Under the pieces are notes generated by a model. That model saw nothing but the letters and a program-made list of their open reading frames with translations. It ran no database searches and was not told where the DNA came from. A program made the translations under genes and the position numbers. This document shows positions 55,155 to 64,000 of a DNA stretch of 64,000 nt, one piece after another. The DNA is from Ligula intestinalis (lineage: Eukaryota; Platyhelminthes; Cestoda; Diphyllobothriidea; Diphyllobothriidae). The stretch spans positions 53,502,185-53,566,184 of the forward strand of contig JAYGXS010000001.1 in NCBI GenBank assembly GCA_036362985.1. The letters are read 5' to 3'. Position 1 is the first letter of the stretch. Each line of letters begins with the position of its first letter.

Positions 55155-56370
55155 GGCGCCTACGAGTTTAGTCGGACACAGGCTCACCTGCAAAAGGGAG
55201 AGCCATTGGCCTCTCGCAAGCCAATTATAGCGCTCGATCGACAATAGCCGTCAAAACGCGCTGACAGCTAGCCAACGGAGACCCCGCTCGGGATAGTCGC
55301 ACAATTGCCGTCACAATGTTAGATCGGCGCGTATCTGCTGACCTACGCTCCCCCGTACGTGGTGGAAGTACTCGACAAAACGCCGGAAGGAAAATCCGGG
55401 TGTCTTACCTAGTCATCTATGGCAAACAAACGGGCGATGGTAAGCACATATTCCCATCTGGTGTGGTTATAGTGTAATACTGGATGCTTGCTTTCTCACG
55501 CACGTATTACAACAATATAGGAAACACCTTGTTAACATACTGCGCTAACATCTAGAGTAAGAGGGGCCTCCATTTAGAATTCTAGGGCCTACTCGGACAC
55601 AGGCTCATCTGCAAAAAGGATAGCCATTGGCCTCTCGCAAGCCAATCACAGTGCCCGATCGGCAATAGCCATCGAAAACGCGCCAACAGCTTCCAAACAG
55701 ACAACCCGCTTGGCATAACCACACAACTGCCATCAAATGGCAAATCTGCACACACCTGCTGATCTGTGCCTCCCACACGGTGGAGGAACGACATATTAGA
55801 CACAACCAGTGAAAGCAAAATACCCGGGTGTACTACACATGCATCTCGGGCGAAAAGGACGATCGTAGGCTCATGTTCCTACCTTATATGCTATTTGCAA
55901 AATACTGGATGCTTGTGATCTCACCCAGCTTAGCCAATTTCTAGAGCAAGATGCACCCCTACTAAACGGAAGTTACGCCGAGCTAGCTATCTGGGGTTAA
56001 CCACTTTTAAACTAGACCATTGCTACAAGGGTGGTTCCATTGACCTTACATATGGAAAATCAAACAAGTACGTTCAACGTGTTCAAGGAGTCTAGGGGCC
56101 TTTGAGTGGGCGCACTCGCTAACCTACAAGTCTGGCAGTCATTGGCCATTCAAAACCCAATCAGGGCGCTCGATCGACGTACATGAATACATAGCTGGTA
56201 AGCCAACCAAATCTGCTAGATGTCCGGCCAAATCACCCCGCCTAAATCTGCTGATCTGCAAACTCACACAGAGGACGCATGCTCTCAAGACAACACGGGT
56301 GTCTCACGCATTCATCAGATGAAGACGAGAAAACATGTGCCCGTATGAAGCCTAGGATGCGCGTAAGCTT
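55155..56370. repeat. Three diverged tandem units (about 420-520 bp each)
   Basis: Units begin near 55172, 55593 and 56100. Shared order: CGGACACAGGCTCA, GCCATTGGCCTCTCGCAAGC, a GCTCGATCGAC / GCCCGATCGGC word, a CTGCTGACCT / CTGCTGATCTG word, a GGGTGTCTTAC / GGGTGTACTAC word and AATACTGGATGCTTG. Unit 3 is the most changed. No coding. Confidence 0.65.
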
Positions 56371-57639
56371 GCTATTTTTTTAATTATTTTACTATAGTCT
56401 AGTTGTCCTAACCACAGCCGTAAATTTGCTTTATTAAATACACATAATTATAATCTAGCTGGTTGTAACTTCATCATACAGTTTATACACAAACTTACCT
56501 CTTAGCGTACGCAGTCAAGTGTCTAAGCTAGATTTCCTAAGCTTTGATAGTGCAGTCTAGTCTGCTGGGTTCGAGGGGATATGAGTAAACATTCTGTAAA
56601 GTCCAAACTACAAATGGATACTGTAGTAGGCCTATAGATAGTCTATAGACGGCCAACTTTCCGACATTAAGACATGATAGGACGTGTGCTATTATTTAAT
56701 AACGCTTTATTTGACCCATAAGCTAATCGCTTTACCTCATATGGATTGGGAGTACATACTGGGTGCCAACTTCTTAAAAATGCACGCGCAGTCCATATTG
56801 TAGCGTACTACGCACTGGCCTTAGTGAGTATGATTAGTAGAATTAGCACTTTAGCACAGGCACGTACATCTAGCAGCAGTATCGTAGTGCGAACATACTA
56901 AAAACGGACCCAGCCTGATGGATAGAGTTGAGAGGGTGAAAAACAAGGCAAACTCTGTTGTGCTCAGGGCCCCAAACATGGACTTACTCGGAATAGTTTA
57001 AACCCAGATTCACAGTCCTTTTTTGTGATCAAGGGGTATGAGCCCCAGTGTCGACTTTATCAGCGTAACCCCTAACAAATGGTAACGTCAGTGTTAATAT
57101 CAGTACTACTATACTTCTTGTTGAGGTTGAGGGGTATGAGTCCAGTGTTGACTTTAATCAGCGTTCCTTTAGAATAATAATTCAGCCAGAAATAGTACCA
57201 GCATTACTATAATTCAGCTACACCCCTAGTTATTAGCATTAGAAATAGCAATAATAGTACCAACCTTGGTTTCTTTGCGTCTGGCTTGACATCAACTGAA
57301 AGCGGGTAAGGATAAATAGTGCAGTAGTACCAGCGCAAAAGACTGCTGCAACTTAAGAATAAGTAGGCGGTGTTCTGGCCTGCATTAGTGAAAGCGGCCT
57401 GCGCCTGATTCCTGCTCGGCCATCTTGATCTTTGTCTTGTCACCGGTTCAAGCGGGGAGAGAGTTTAGATTGAGGTAGACAGTTGCGCGTCCATTTCACG
57501 GAAATTTCGTCCTTTTCTTCAGTCACCGTTCCTGCTCCTGAGCACATGGTCGACTTCATAGAAATCGATGGTCTAACTATCACATGTTTAACCATTTACG
57601 GTAGAGGAATACCTCAACTTTTCCGACGTAGCTGCTGTT
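56371..57639. other. Intergenic with a small local duplication
   Basis: Around 57028-57078 and 57125-57170 the text GGGGTATGAG...CCAGTGT...GACTTTA...TCAGCGT is present twice, about 95 bp apart. Nothing else recognised. Confidence 0.4.
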
Positions 57640-57790
57640 ATCTTATCGCAGGGGGTTAAGTGAGTCAAACCCAGCAACTGCGATCTTCAAACCATGGTTA
57701 CTTAGTGCAGAGAGAAGTCGGTTAAAGCCAGATTAGAGGGAAGAGTATATTTTGTACACAAGGGAAAGGAGAATAGATGGGGAAATATTT
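57640..57790 (-). repeat. Repeat R-A, copy 3
   Basis: Reverse complement of the R-A end: GGGGGTTAAGTGAGTC, AGCAACTGCGATC, GAGAAGTCGG and TATTTTGTACACAAGGG. Confidence 0.55.
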
Positions 57791-59084
57791 GACTTGGACA
57801 GCATACAACCAGCCAGGAGAGCCAGTCGAGTCCAAGTACGGTTTAAGCAACAGGCATGCCAACGACAGCGAGAACGGGCATCTTCTGGTTGCCTTGAAGG
57901 TTATTGGCCGGACAGACTGCATCAACCAGTCGTATATGCGCCCCATTCGTCGGCGGGAGAGATCAGCCTTTGCGGATCTGTGATTGGCTGTTGCAGAGGC
58001 CGCCTTTAGTGCGGACGTACGCTTTAGCAGCAGCGAGCCTTCGGACATGCCTGCCTATGTGGAGTGAGTCACCACAATCTTCGGCTGAACAATTTTTGAA
58101 TTCTTCACGTCCATCTCCAGTAAAATTCTGTCTGACCTACATAAGATTGTTCTCTTCGTCCAAACGCTGTCTGGCCCCTTGTTTAATAAACATGCCCCAA
58201 AAATGCTGCCTGTCCTCTCCCCCCTCCATGTCTGGTTTAATCCCCGCTGCCTAAAGGAGCAGCTGTTTCGACTCGTTAAGCGGAAGACCCGTAACCGACT
58301 TTGCGGCGGATAGCCAATAATGCTGTCCGCATTCCTCGCACAAACAGCTGTTTGTGGCTTGCTCACCTGAGGACTCTTCACCTACTTCCCGCGCACGCAT
58401 GCACACCTGCAGTCATGGCTGCCCAGGTGCCTCTTAAAGGTGCCAGCCCTCCGTCAACGCAGCATGGGTCCCTGTGCACGACACCCTTTTTGGGTGATGT
58501 TTCACATCAATCAGACACCATATGAACTGGTTCCAGTTCAGATAAAAGCAGCGGTCATCCCCTTTCCCTCACACACGCTCTCCTAGGCTTGGCTTCGTCC
58601 TGCACACATATGGAGTCACTGCAAATGCATTGTTCCTTCGTCTAGAATCAGGCAATACTTGACCGACTCCTTCGTTATTGACTAAATTTACTCACTGGAA
58701 AGGTATGCAAATTGTTAATCCCTCCCTATTTCATAAGAAAAAGATGATGCAATCATTGGAACAAGACTTTTGCTTTCCTGATGTTTCGGATTCTATCGAT
58801 AATCTGTAATCATAGGTTACCGTAAAGTGATGCGATACATTCACAGATTGCACGGTATTTACCGTTCGTAGGGATGTGACGGACGGCCATGAATGCTGTT
58901 CTCCTTCCCAATGCTCGCTACGTCAACGTCATTTGTCTCTGCACGCGGCTATTCCCTCTTGCTGTCCCTGAGATCCCTTGATCGCTATTCAGTTTCACAC
59001 TCACATGCGCACACACGCACATATACATGTGCCTAGCTAGTCACGGTTCCTTAATTGCCACTCGAACACGCCAAGCTGCGGTCA
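57791..59084. other. Degenerate region, possible retroelement debris
   Basis: Near 58220-58310 the plus strand reads VWFNPRCLKEQLFRLVKRKT, reminiscent of the PWFNxxxKxxxRxKxxxW block between endonuclease and RT of non-LTR elements, but support is thin. No host gene recognised. Confidence 0.3.
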
Positions 59085-59345
59085 CACGGCAGGGGGGGCT
59101 TTGCAGGCAACATCCCCTCGGGCAATTGCAACACACCAATAACAGAATACTTGAACCTTCTCCGAAATCCTACCTAAGCAGCTGTAGCCACTGCCTCGTG
59201 CTCTCTCAGGTCTGGCTGGACGCAGTCAACACTAGCTTTGGCTTTGCCAGTGGCCACTGCTACCTGAGACAGCATTTGGGAGTTCTTTACACAATAAATC
59301 CCTCCTTCTGGTGACTTCTGCCTTGTAACTTCCAACCTGAGTTTT
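59085..59345 (-). repeat. Repeat R-B, copy 2
   Basis: Inverted match to 3780-4085, with AATTGCAACACACCAATAAC, CTCTCAGGTCTGGCTGGACG and CCAGTGGCCACTG in reverse order. Confidence 0.6.
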
Positions 59346-59451
59346 TGCCCGATGATTGTAGTGATAGGAGTGCACCCACTACTTTGACCGCTACAGGAGC
59401 CAGCCGCATGTGTACTATAATTATCAGCTCTGGTGACTACTGCTTGGGGAC

Positions 59452-59946
59452 TTAATTGGTGCGGTGATGGCCTGACACCGCTTTAAAATCATTAACGGCC
59501 GCGATTTTGTTGTTCTTGTTGGATGCATACTTGATAATTGCGCGACGATTATGTTCGCTGTCGTCAGAGTTGTTGCTGGGCCCGCCTCTCCCCACGCCAC
59601 AGATTTTCTTGCGCAGGCAGTGTGTCAGTACGCAGTATGGGAGCGGCAACTCGCTACGCTTGTTGATGGAATGTGGGCCTGAGAAACATGATTTGAGCAG
59701 CTCGCGGCTCACGTGGTTGTCACCTCTTGCGAGGATTTCGGCCTCGTTAAACTTAAAAATATGGCTTGTTCCCGTCGACTGAGAGTCTTTTTTCCTCACC
59801 GCCGCTGAGTGCTCGGCCATTCGCGTCCAGAGTAATCTTCCGGTTTTTCCGACATAGTTGCTTTGTCCACAACTGCACCAGATCCGGCCACCCACTCTAG
59901 CGGTTTCCTGCCGTGGCAGTGGGTCTTTTGATCTCAGGACACGCAC
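59452..59946 (-). pseudogene. Penelope-like GIY-YIG endonuclease domain
   Basis: 164 codons still open. Reads MRVLRSKDPLPRQETA, then IWCSCGQSNYVGKTGRLL with the YVG core and the GKTGR arginine block, MAEHSAAV, and FKFNEAEILARGDNHVSREL with a Glu in the position expected for the metal ligand. In living elements this domain nicks the target site. The frame is separated from its RT part by breaks, so I call it a pseudogene. Confidence 0.75.
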
Positions 59947-60369
59947 TTGATGGTTGCTTCTGCCTTGTGCGCATTTCCAACTCCAAGTGGGGTGAGCAGG
60001 TGGCTAACTGCATCCGATAAATTCTTCACGTTCGAGAGAGCTCGTTAAACTTTATGGCCGATTTGATTTGGTTTCTTGTTTCGTTTGCGTACGCACTAGT
60101 TGAAAAAATTGCGCGAGTAAACATTCGTTCTCCCTACCCGTCGAAGAAATTGTAATTCGGCAATTTAGTCTTCTCCTTCGCTGCTACGCGTCTCTACGCG
60201 CCGGTATAGCGCTCTTACACAGCTGCGTTTGTAAATGATCGGGTGGTTGCTGTTGAATTTTAGGGCTTGCATTGTGTTGGTCGCTTTACTGATGACTTTA
60301 GTTTTAGACAACAACCGTCTTTGCGGCAAAGGAGGACATATAGGAGTTAAGGTTAAGACCATTCACCCT

Positions 60370-60830
60370 AACACCTACAATCTTCGAGGCTCGGTTCCTT
60401 AGGAAATAGGAGAAGTCTTGGCAAGGCCAGAGTAGAAGGAAGAGTTTATTGTGTACACAGGAAGGAGAATAGAATGGAAATAGTGTTGACTCGCGGAGTA
60501 GTGCGTCCGTTCCCTATTCGGGTGGGCTCCGGTGTGAGGCTTGAAGGCAGACACCGCACTGTTGTTCTTGTCCCACGGATTGAGGCCAACCTACTAAATG
60601 AGGTCAGTCTACTAAAGTGGGAATCTCGTTGGACGGATTGAGGCCAAGCCACTGTTGTTTGAAACCAGAATGGGGAAGACTTGGTGCGTGTTTTTGGGTG
60701 CGCGTCAGTTACGTCTAGCAGCAGTGGTGGTCGCCCGTCCGAGTGTGCATGCCTCGAGGCACGCGGAACAGCTGCTTGCACGCGAGGTCGTAAGCTCTGA
60801 GCGACCTTGTCTGTGGCGTCAAGAGTTAGG
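60370..60830 (-). repeat. R-A-containing insertion inside the Penelope-like element
   Basis: Contains GGAGAAGTCTTGGC, AGGAAGAGTTTATTGTGTAC and AAGGAGAATAG, the reverse complement of R-A text. It breaks the element between LAFLNV and the KATNTMQ connector, so it arrived later. Confidence 0.5.
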
Positions 60831-61074
60831 AGGGACAGACAGGCCCACTGCAGACATTCAGGAAGGCCAGCTGGTTGTTTTCTTCCTCCATCGGGAACTG
60901 AATGTCCGAGAAGACGGCATGTAGACGTTCGTTGAACGTCAATACCTGATAGAGCTCAATTACGACGGTGTCGTCCACATACGCAGCCCAGAATTTCGGT
61001 CTGTGGTATAGGAAGACTACGGGCTCCAACCGTTTCAAGACCGCCTCGGCCCTCGGTTGGTGCACCATCTGGTC

Positions 61075-61145
61075 TCGGTGATGGCTGGCTGATAACGGTT
61101 AGTAAGCCAGAAATGTCTATTCCCGTCTCCATTGCCTTTGTTGAC
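61075..61145 (+). repeat. SINE-1, 3' fragment (copy g)
   Basis: GATGGCTGGCTGATAACGG, TAAGCCAGAAATGTC and CGTCTCCATTGCCTTTG, the body and tail of SINE-1 without its head. Confidence 0.6.
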
Positions 61146-62608
61146 CTCACGTTCTATTCCCTTTACCATGCAACGGTTGACTGAACTGGACTGCGGCGCG
61201 GTGACTAACGCCACATGAAGCTCTACATCTGAACTTGTCACCACATTCTAACGCAAACTCTGCGCCACTCGATTAATGCCCTCTGTTTTTGGTTCAGTTC
61301 GTCTTTGTCGTGATTCCTTGTGGGAACCTCATGGGCACAATCATGCAGACATACAAACTCCATTGAAATGGGGACTGCGTAAACTTGGGTTAATTGCGGT
61401 CGGAGCACTACTGACTCACATGTATAAAGTGCAGTCCTGTCTAGGATTCAGTCTGAAACTGCACAACGTCCAAAGGCCTTCGGAAACCTCCTTATAGTCC
61501 ACCTTCTCTATAATATGCTAAGTCTAGTGTATTGGTTAAGTGGATGTGGTCTTGTTGCTATATTAGACTCAGATTTGATAAATGGAGAACTGGACGCCTA
61601 GCTATGCTATTCATGTAGTCATGTATGCACGGCATGTGCATCAAAAGTGAATTTTAGCCGATGCAAATGCACACCCAAACAGCATACGCCTAAACCGTGG
61701 ACGTAGATACATTTTGTTCTCTAAATCAAAGCACATTTAAACCCTCTTCAATGGCCTCAACAACAAACGATGACGAAGCAAGGCCACTATAGTAAAGCTT
61801 GGTATTATATTTCATGTTTTGCTCACCGGAATAAATTTGTTGGTTTGCCGACGTTTCGGACAGCTGGGCCGGCAGTCCTTTGTCGAAATGTATGATGACT
61901 TCATCAATTAGCAAATTTAAAGTTGCAAATGTATGTTGGCCTTGGGTTGATTTATTTGTCTCTTCTCGCTGCTTGGCCCTCAGTATGGATTTTGGTATGG
62001 CTTGACGGCAGTAAGTGTTCTGCTTCGTCCCCACGATAGAGGATGCTGGTACTCTTGCTCCCTTTTCCGGTGGTTTCATCACAGGGCCGTCATCATCTAC
62101 AACGTGGAAAATTTGAAATTGGTTTCGAATTTAAGCTCTTTGCGCTTACGAGGTTTTTAGTCTCTACCTTAGTGTAGAAGACACATCGGGCTATAAAAAC
62201 TGACAAAGGAACTGCGTATTATCTGCCCTTTGGAAATATCCTTTCTGAGTGGGACGAATCCTTCGCTTGAACAATCTAACTGGACCTCGGATTATACCAC
62301 GCTCTGGAAGTTATCACTACAATCAGCACAAGTCTGGAAGTTCACTCGCTCCTAAGAACAACATCGCTGCTTCTGAATCTGATTGTTACAGTGCAAAGAA
62401 CTCCTTAATTATAAAAAAGGCTGAGTCGTTCACATTGCAAATTTTGACTGCTGAAATTAATTGCACAAGCAAATCTTTTCGCTATCTATAGTAGCATGGC
62501 CGGTTGCTTGCAGACTTTGAATTAATGCACGCTAATATAGTTGCCAATAGCATGGGTAACGCTAACGTGCATGATCTATCTCTGCTAACTAAAAAAATGT
62601 CCATAATG
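61146..62608. other. Intergenic; GAAACGTC segment near 61830-61925
   Basis: No gene recognised. On the minus strand 61925-61830 reads GACAAAGGACTGCC...CTGTCCGAAACGTCGGC, a repeat-like segment with a GGAC/GTCC stem next to GAAAC. The 118-codon minus frame 62082-61726 crosses it and is not convincing as a gene. Confidence 0.4.
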
Positions 62609-62671
62609 GCTGGATTTGAACCCCGGACCTCATTTTATAATGTCGGACGCTCTACCGACTTCACCACCAGC
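62609..62671 (-). repeat. tRNA-like sequence (SINE head or tRNA pseudogene)
   Basis: Minus strand GCTGGTGGTGAAGTCGGTAG...GGGGTTCAAATCCAGC: A-box-like and B-box-like blocks at tRNA spacing with GCTGG/CCAGC ends. The T stem pairs poorly, so it is not called a functional tRNA. Confidence 0.45.
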
Positions 62672-62949
62672 TCACACTCGGAGGCCAAGTCGCTAAGATA
62701 TACTTTAACGGGTGTAATCAGGTTAACGTATGTAAGCCGCCTCTGACAACCTTTTACAAGGTACACCCAGAAATAGCCGAAGCGTTTTCAATAACGCGTA
62801 CGAAATCCCAGACCACCCACTATGCAAAACGCATCTTCTTTCACCAACCATCTTAGAACCAAAAACCACCCAGCCAAATAAGGCTGCGCGTGCAGATTGC
62901 GATGGATGTCTTAACTAAGCCACGTGCGTAATACGGTTAGAGGGAAGCC
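62672..62949. other. Short spacer, nothing recognised
   Basis: No feature seen between the tRNA-like sequence and the CR1-like element. Confidence 0.4.
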
Positions 62950-62960
62950 TTGAATTTTAC

Positions 62961-63496
62961 GTGGCGATACTAGCAGTGCTCATAAAGCAAAATAAGCTAA
63001 CACCACCGGATGCGGCGTATGCAGAGGAGAGGTCAGTGGTTGATAAACCAGGAAACCACGAGTCCAGCAGGGCCAANNNNNNNNNNGGTCAGTGGTTGAT
63101 AAACCAGGAAACCACGAGTCCAGCAGGGCCAAACGCAGGTGCATACGCCAGCAGAAGGCGGATGCAGAAAGGCCTGCTAAAGACCAACCAAAGCCCTCAG
63201 TTTTATCGCGAGGCAGAACTTGGAGCATGCCATGTGAACAAAAAGCAAGACAACCACTCCAAGAGGAGACTTCTGAAGAAAATGAAGTTGAATTGGACCA
63301 AAGGGCAAACGGTAACTTAGAAGAAAATGCTACCAGCAAAATGTCCATAGAATCTTTCACAGATCTGGACTTCGAAACCCCTGCTGCTACTCTGCTTCAG
63401 TGCGATGTGACTACGGCCCAAGCTCGAGCCAACCGTAAGCAACATATAGTGATACAGGGTGCACCAAAATCAACGTCTACAGTTGCTGGGGAATAG
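62961..63496 (+). pseudogene. CR1-like ORF1, N-terminal part, split by an assembly gap
   Basis: Two frames flank the gap at 63077-63086. Both include VVDKPGNHESSRA or VDKPGNHESSRA because 46 bp are duplicated. Downstream come charged text (EETSEENEVELDQRANGN), DLDFETPAATLLQCDV and IVIQGAPKSTSTVAGE. IVIQGxPKS is a conserved ORF1 phrase in this family. Probably an RNA-binding chaperone in living copies. Confidence 0.6.
63077..63086. other. Assembly gap (10 N) between duplicated ends
   Basis: Ten Ns with the same 46 bp on each side (63031-63076 and 63087-63132). Most likely two contigs that overlap and were not merged. Confidence 0.95.
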
Positions 63497-63669
63497 ATGG
63501 AGCACGATCGAGGTCTCGTTCGGCAGTACGCTAAATCACTGGATAAGGCACTGAGTCTGTAAAAATTCTCAAAACATTTAGAAAAGGCAAGGATCAGCCG
63601 CCGAATGCTTCAAGCTCTCGGCCACGACCATTAAAGGTCATTTGGGACACCGAAGCGCAGGCACCGTTT

Positions 63670-63885
63670 ATGCTGGAAAGAAAGTCGTCTCTGCGGACCA
63701 TGCATGCTGGAGTTTTCTTTCAGCCGGATTATGAACCAAAGAAACGCAGGAAAATGCGACTTTTGAAAAATGATCTAAACGACCGAAAGAACAAAGGCGA
63801 AACCGGCCTACAAATAAGAGGAGGAGAAATAGTCCACATTGAACGAAATTTTCTTTGGCCAGAAGTAGTCAGACGGAAAACTTAA
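63670..63885 (+). pseudogene. CR1-like ORF1, C-terminal part
   Basis: Reads LERKSSLRTMHAGVFFQPDY, then KGETGLQIRGGEIVHIERNF. Homologous to 1619-1876. The frame differs from the upstream part at 63496, so this copy is broken. Confidence 0.65.
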
Positions 63886-64000
63886 CCAAGGTCAACCGGC
63901 CGGTTCTAGAAGATACCACAAGCAGTAGTGGCCACTGCCTCGAGATCTATTATACCAGTTGTCAGAGTCTCTTCAATCAACTTGATGAACTCAAAACAAT

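Larger units (their letters stand above)
59452..61068 (-). mobile_element. Penelope-like retroelement remnant, copy 2, with nested R-A insertion
   Basis: Minus strand order: RT palm at 61068-60826 (YVDDTVVIE, VLTFNERLHAVFSDIQFP, NNQLAFLNV), connector at 60362-60165 (KATNTMQALKFNSNHPI, RALYRRVET), endonuclease at 59946-59452. About 450 bp (roughly 60370-60830) containing R-A sequence interrupt the RT/connector junction. Right of 61068 the element is cut by a SINE-1 piece. Stops and shifts make it inactive. Confidence 0.82.
62950..64000 (+). mobile_element. CR1-like retrotransposon, 5' part, running off the window
   Basis: ORF1-like frames at 62961-63496 and 63670-63885, then the start of an endonuclease at about 63930 (YTSCQSLFNQLDELKT). 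It is the same family as 1605-3650 and better preserved there in ORF1. A stop and a frame shift lie between 63496 and 63670. The element continues past 64000. Confidence 0.75.

Noticed and set aside
62609..62671. Functional tRNA gene
   Set aside because: The T stem pairs poorly and the anticodon arm is unclear; a SINE head or pseudogene is likelier.
1..64000. CRISPR array, operons, bacterial-type promoters or prophage
   Set aside because: The window is eukaryotic: spliced genes, SINEs and non-LTR elements; no regularly spaced short repeats were seen.

Overview
The window looks like nuclear DNA of a parasitic flatworm, most likely a diphyllobothriidean tapeworm (inference). It is intron-rich and gene-poor. 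It is crowded with decayed Penelope-like, CR1-like and RTE-like retroelement pieces, tRNA-derived SINEs and small inverted-repeat elements of kinds I associate with cestode genomes. The retroelement assignments rest on protein motifs remembered from related elements, not on a search.

Two host genes can be supported. (1) A 13-exon gene on the minus strand runs from 41121 down to 12685. It encodes a large multidomain Rab GTPase of the CRACR2A (Rab46) / RASEF (Rab45) family. Exon 1 carries two EF-hands, exons 2-7 a coiled coil, exons 7-9 a Ser/Pro/acidic linker, and exons 10-13 a complete Rab domain ending in CCMN. I rebuilt the exons by hand from splice sites, phases and family similarity. All 13 join in one frame, giving 2058 nt including the stop (685 aa). 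(2) A single-exon rhodopsin-like G-protein-coupled receptor lies on the plus strand at 44013-45263 (probable start 44178). It is divergent from gene 1, about 2.9 kb away, and several of its signature residues are altered.

Layout: 1-12684 is intergenic, with two decayed CR1-like copies (1605-3650, 7180-8360) and several dispersed repeats. 12685-41121 is the Rab gene; its introns hold SINEs, a Penelope-like remnant, a degenerate telomere-like tract, two foldback elements and a trinucleotide microsatellite. 41122-44012 is the spacer between the two genes, with a 102-bp palindrome and a head-to-head SINE pair. 45264-49000 is AT-rich and featureless. 49000-62950 is a repeat graveyard: a palindrome with hammerhead-like motifs, RTE-like pieces, a hAT-type MITE with target-site duplication, a three-unit tandem array and a Penelope-like copy with a GIY-YIG domain. 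62950-64000 is the 5' part of another CR1-like element, interrupted by an assembly gap flanked by an exact 46-bp duplication.

In related animals, proteins built like gene 1 couple Ca2+ signals to vesicle traffic. Gene 2 is a surface receptor. Nothing in the sequence ties the two together except divergent orientation.
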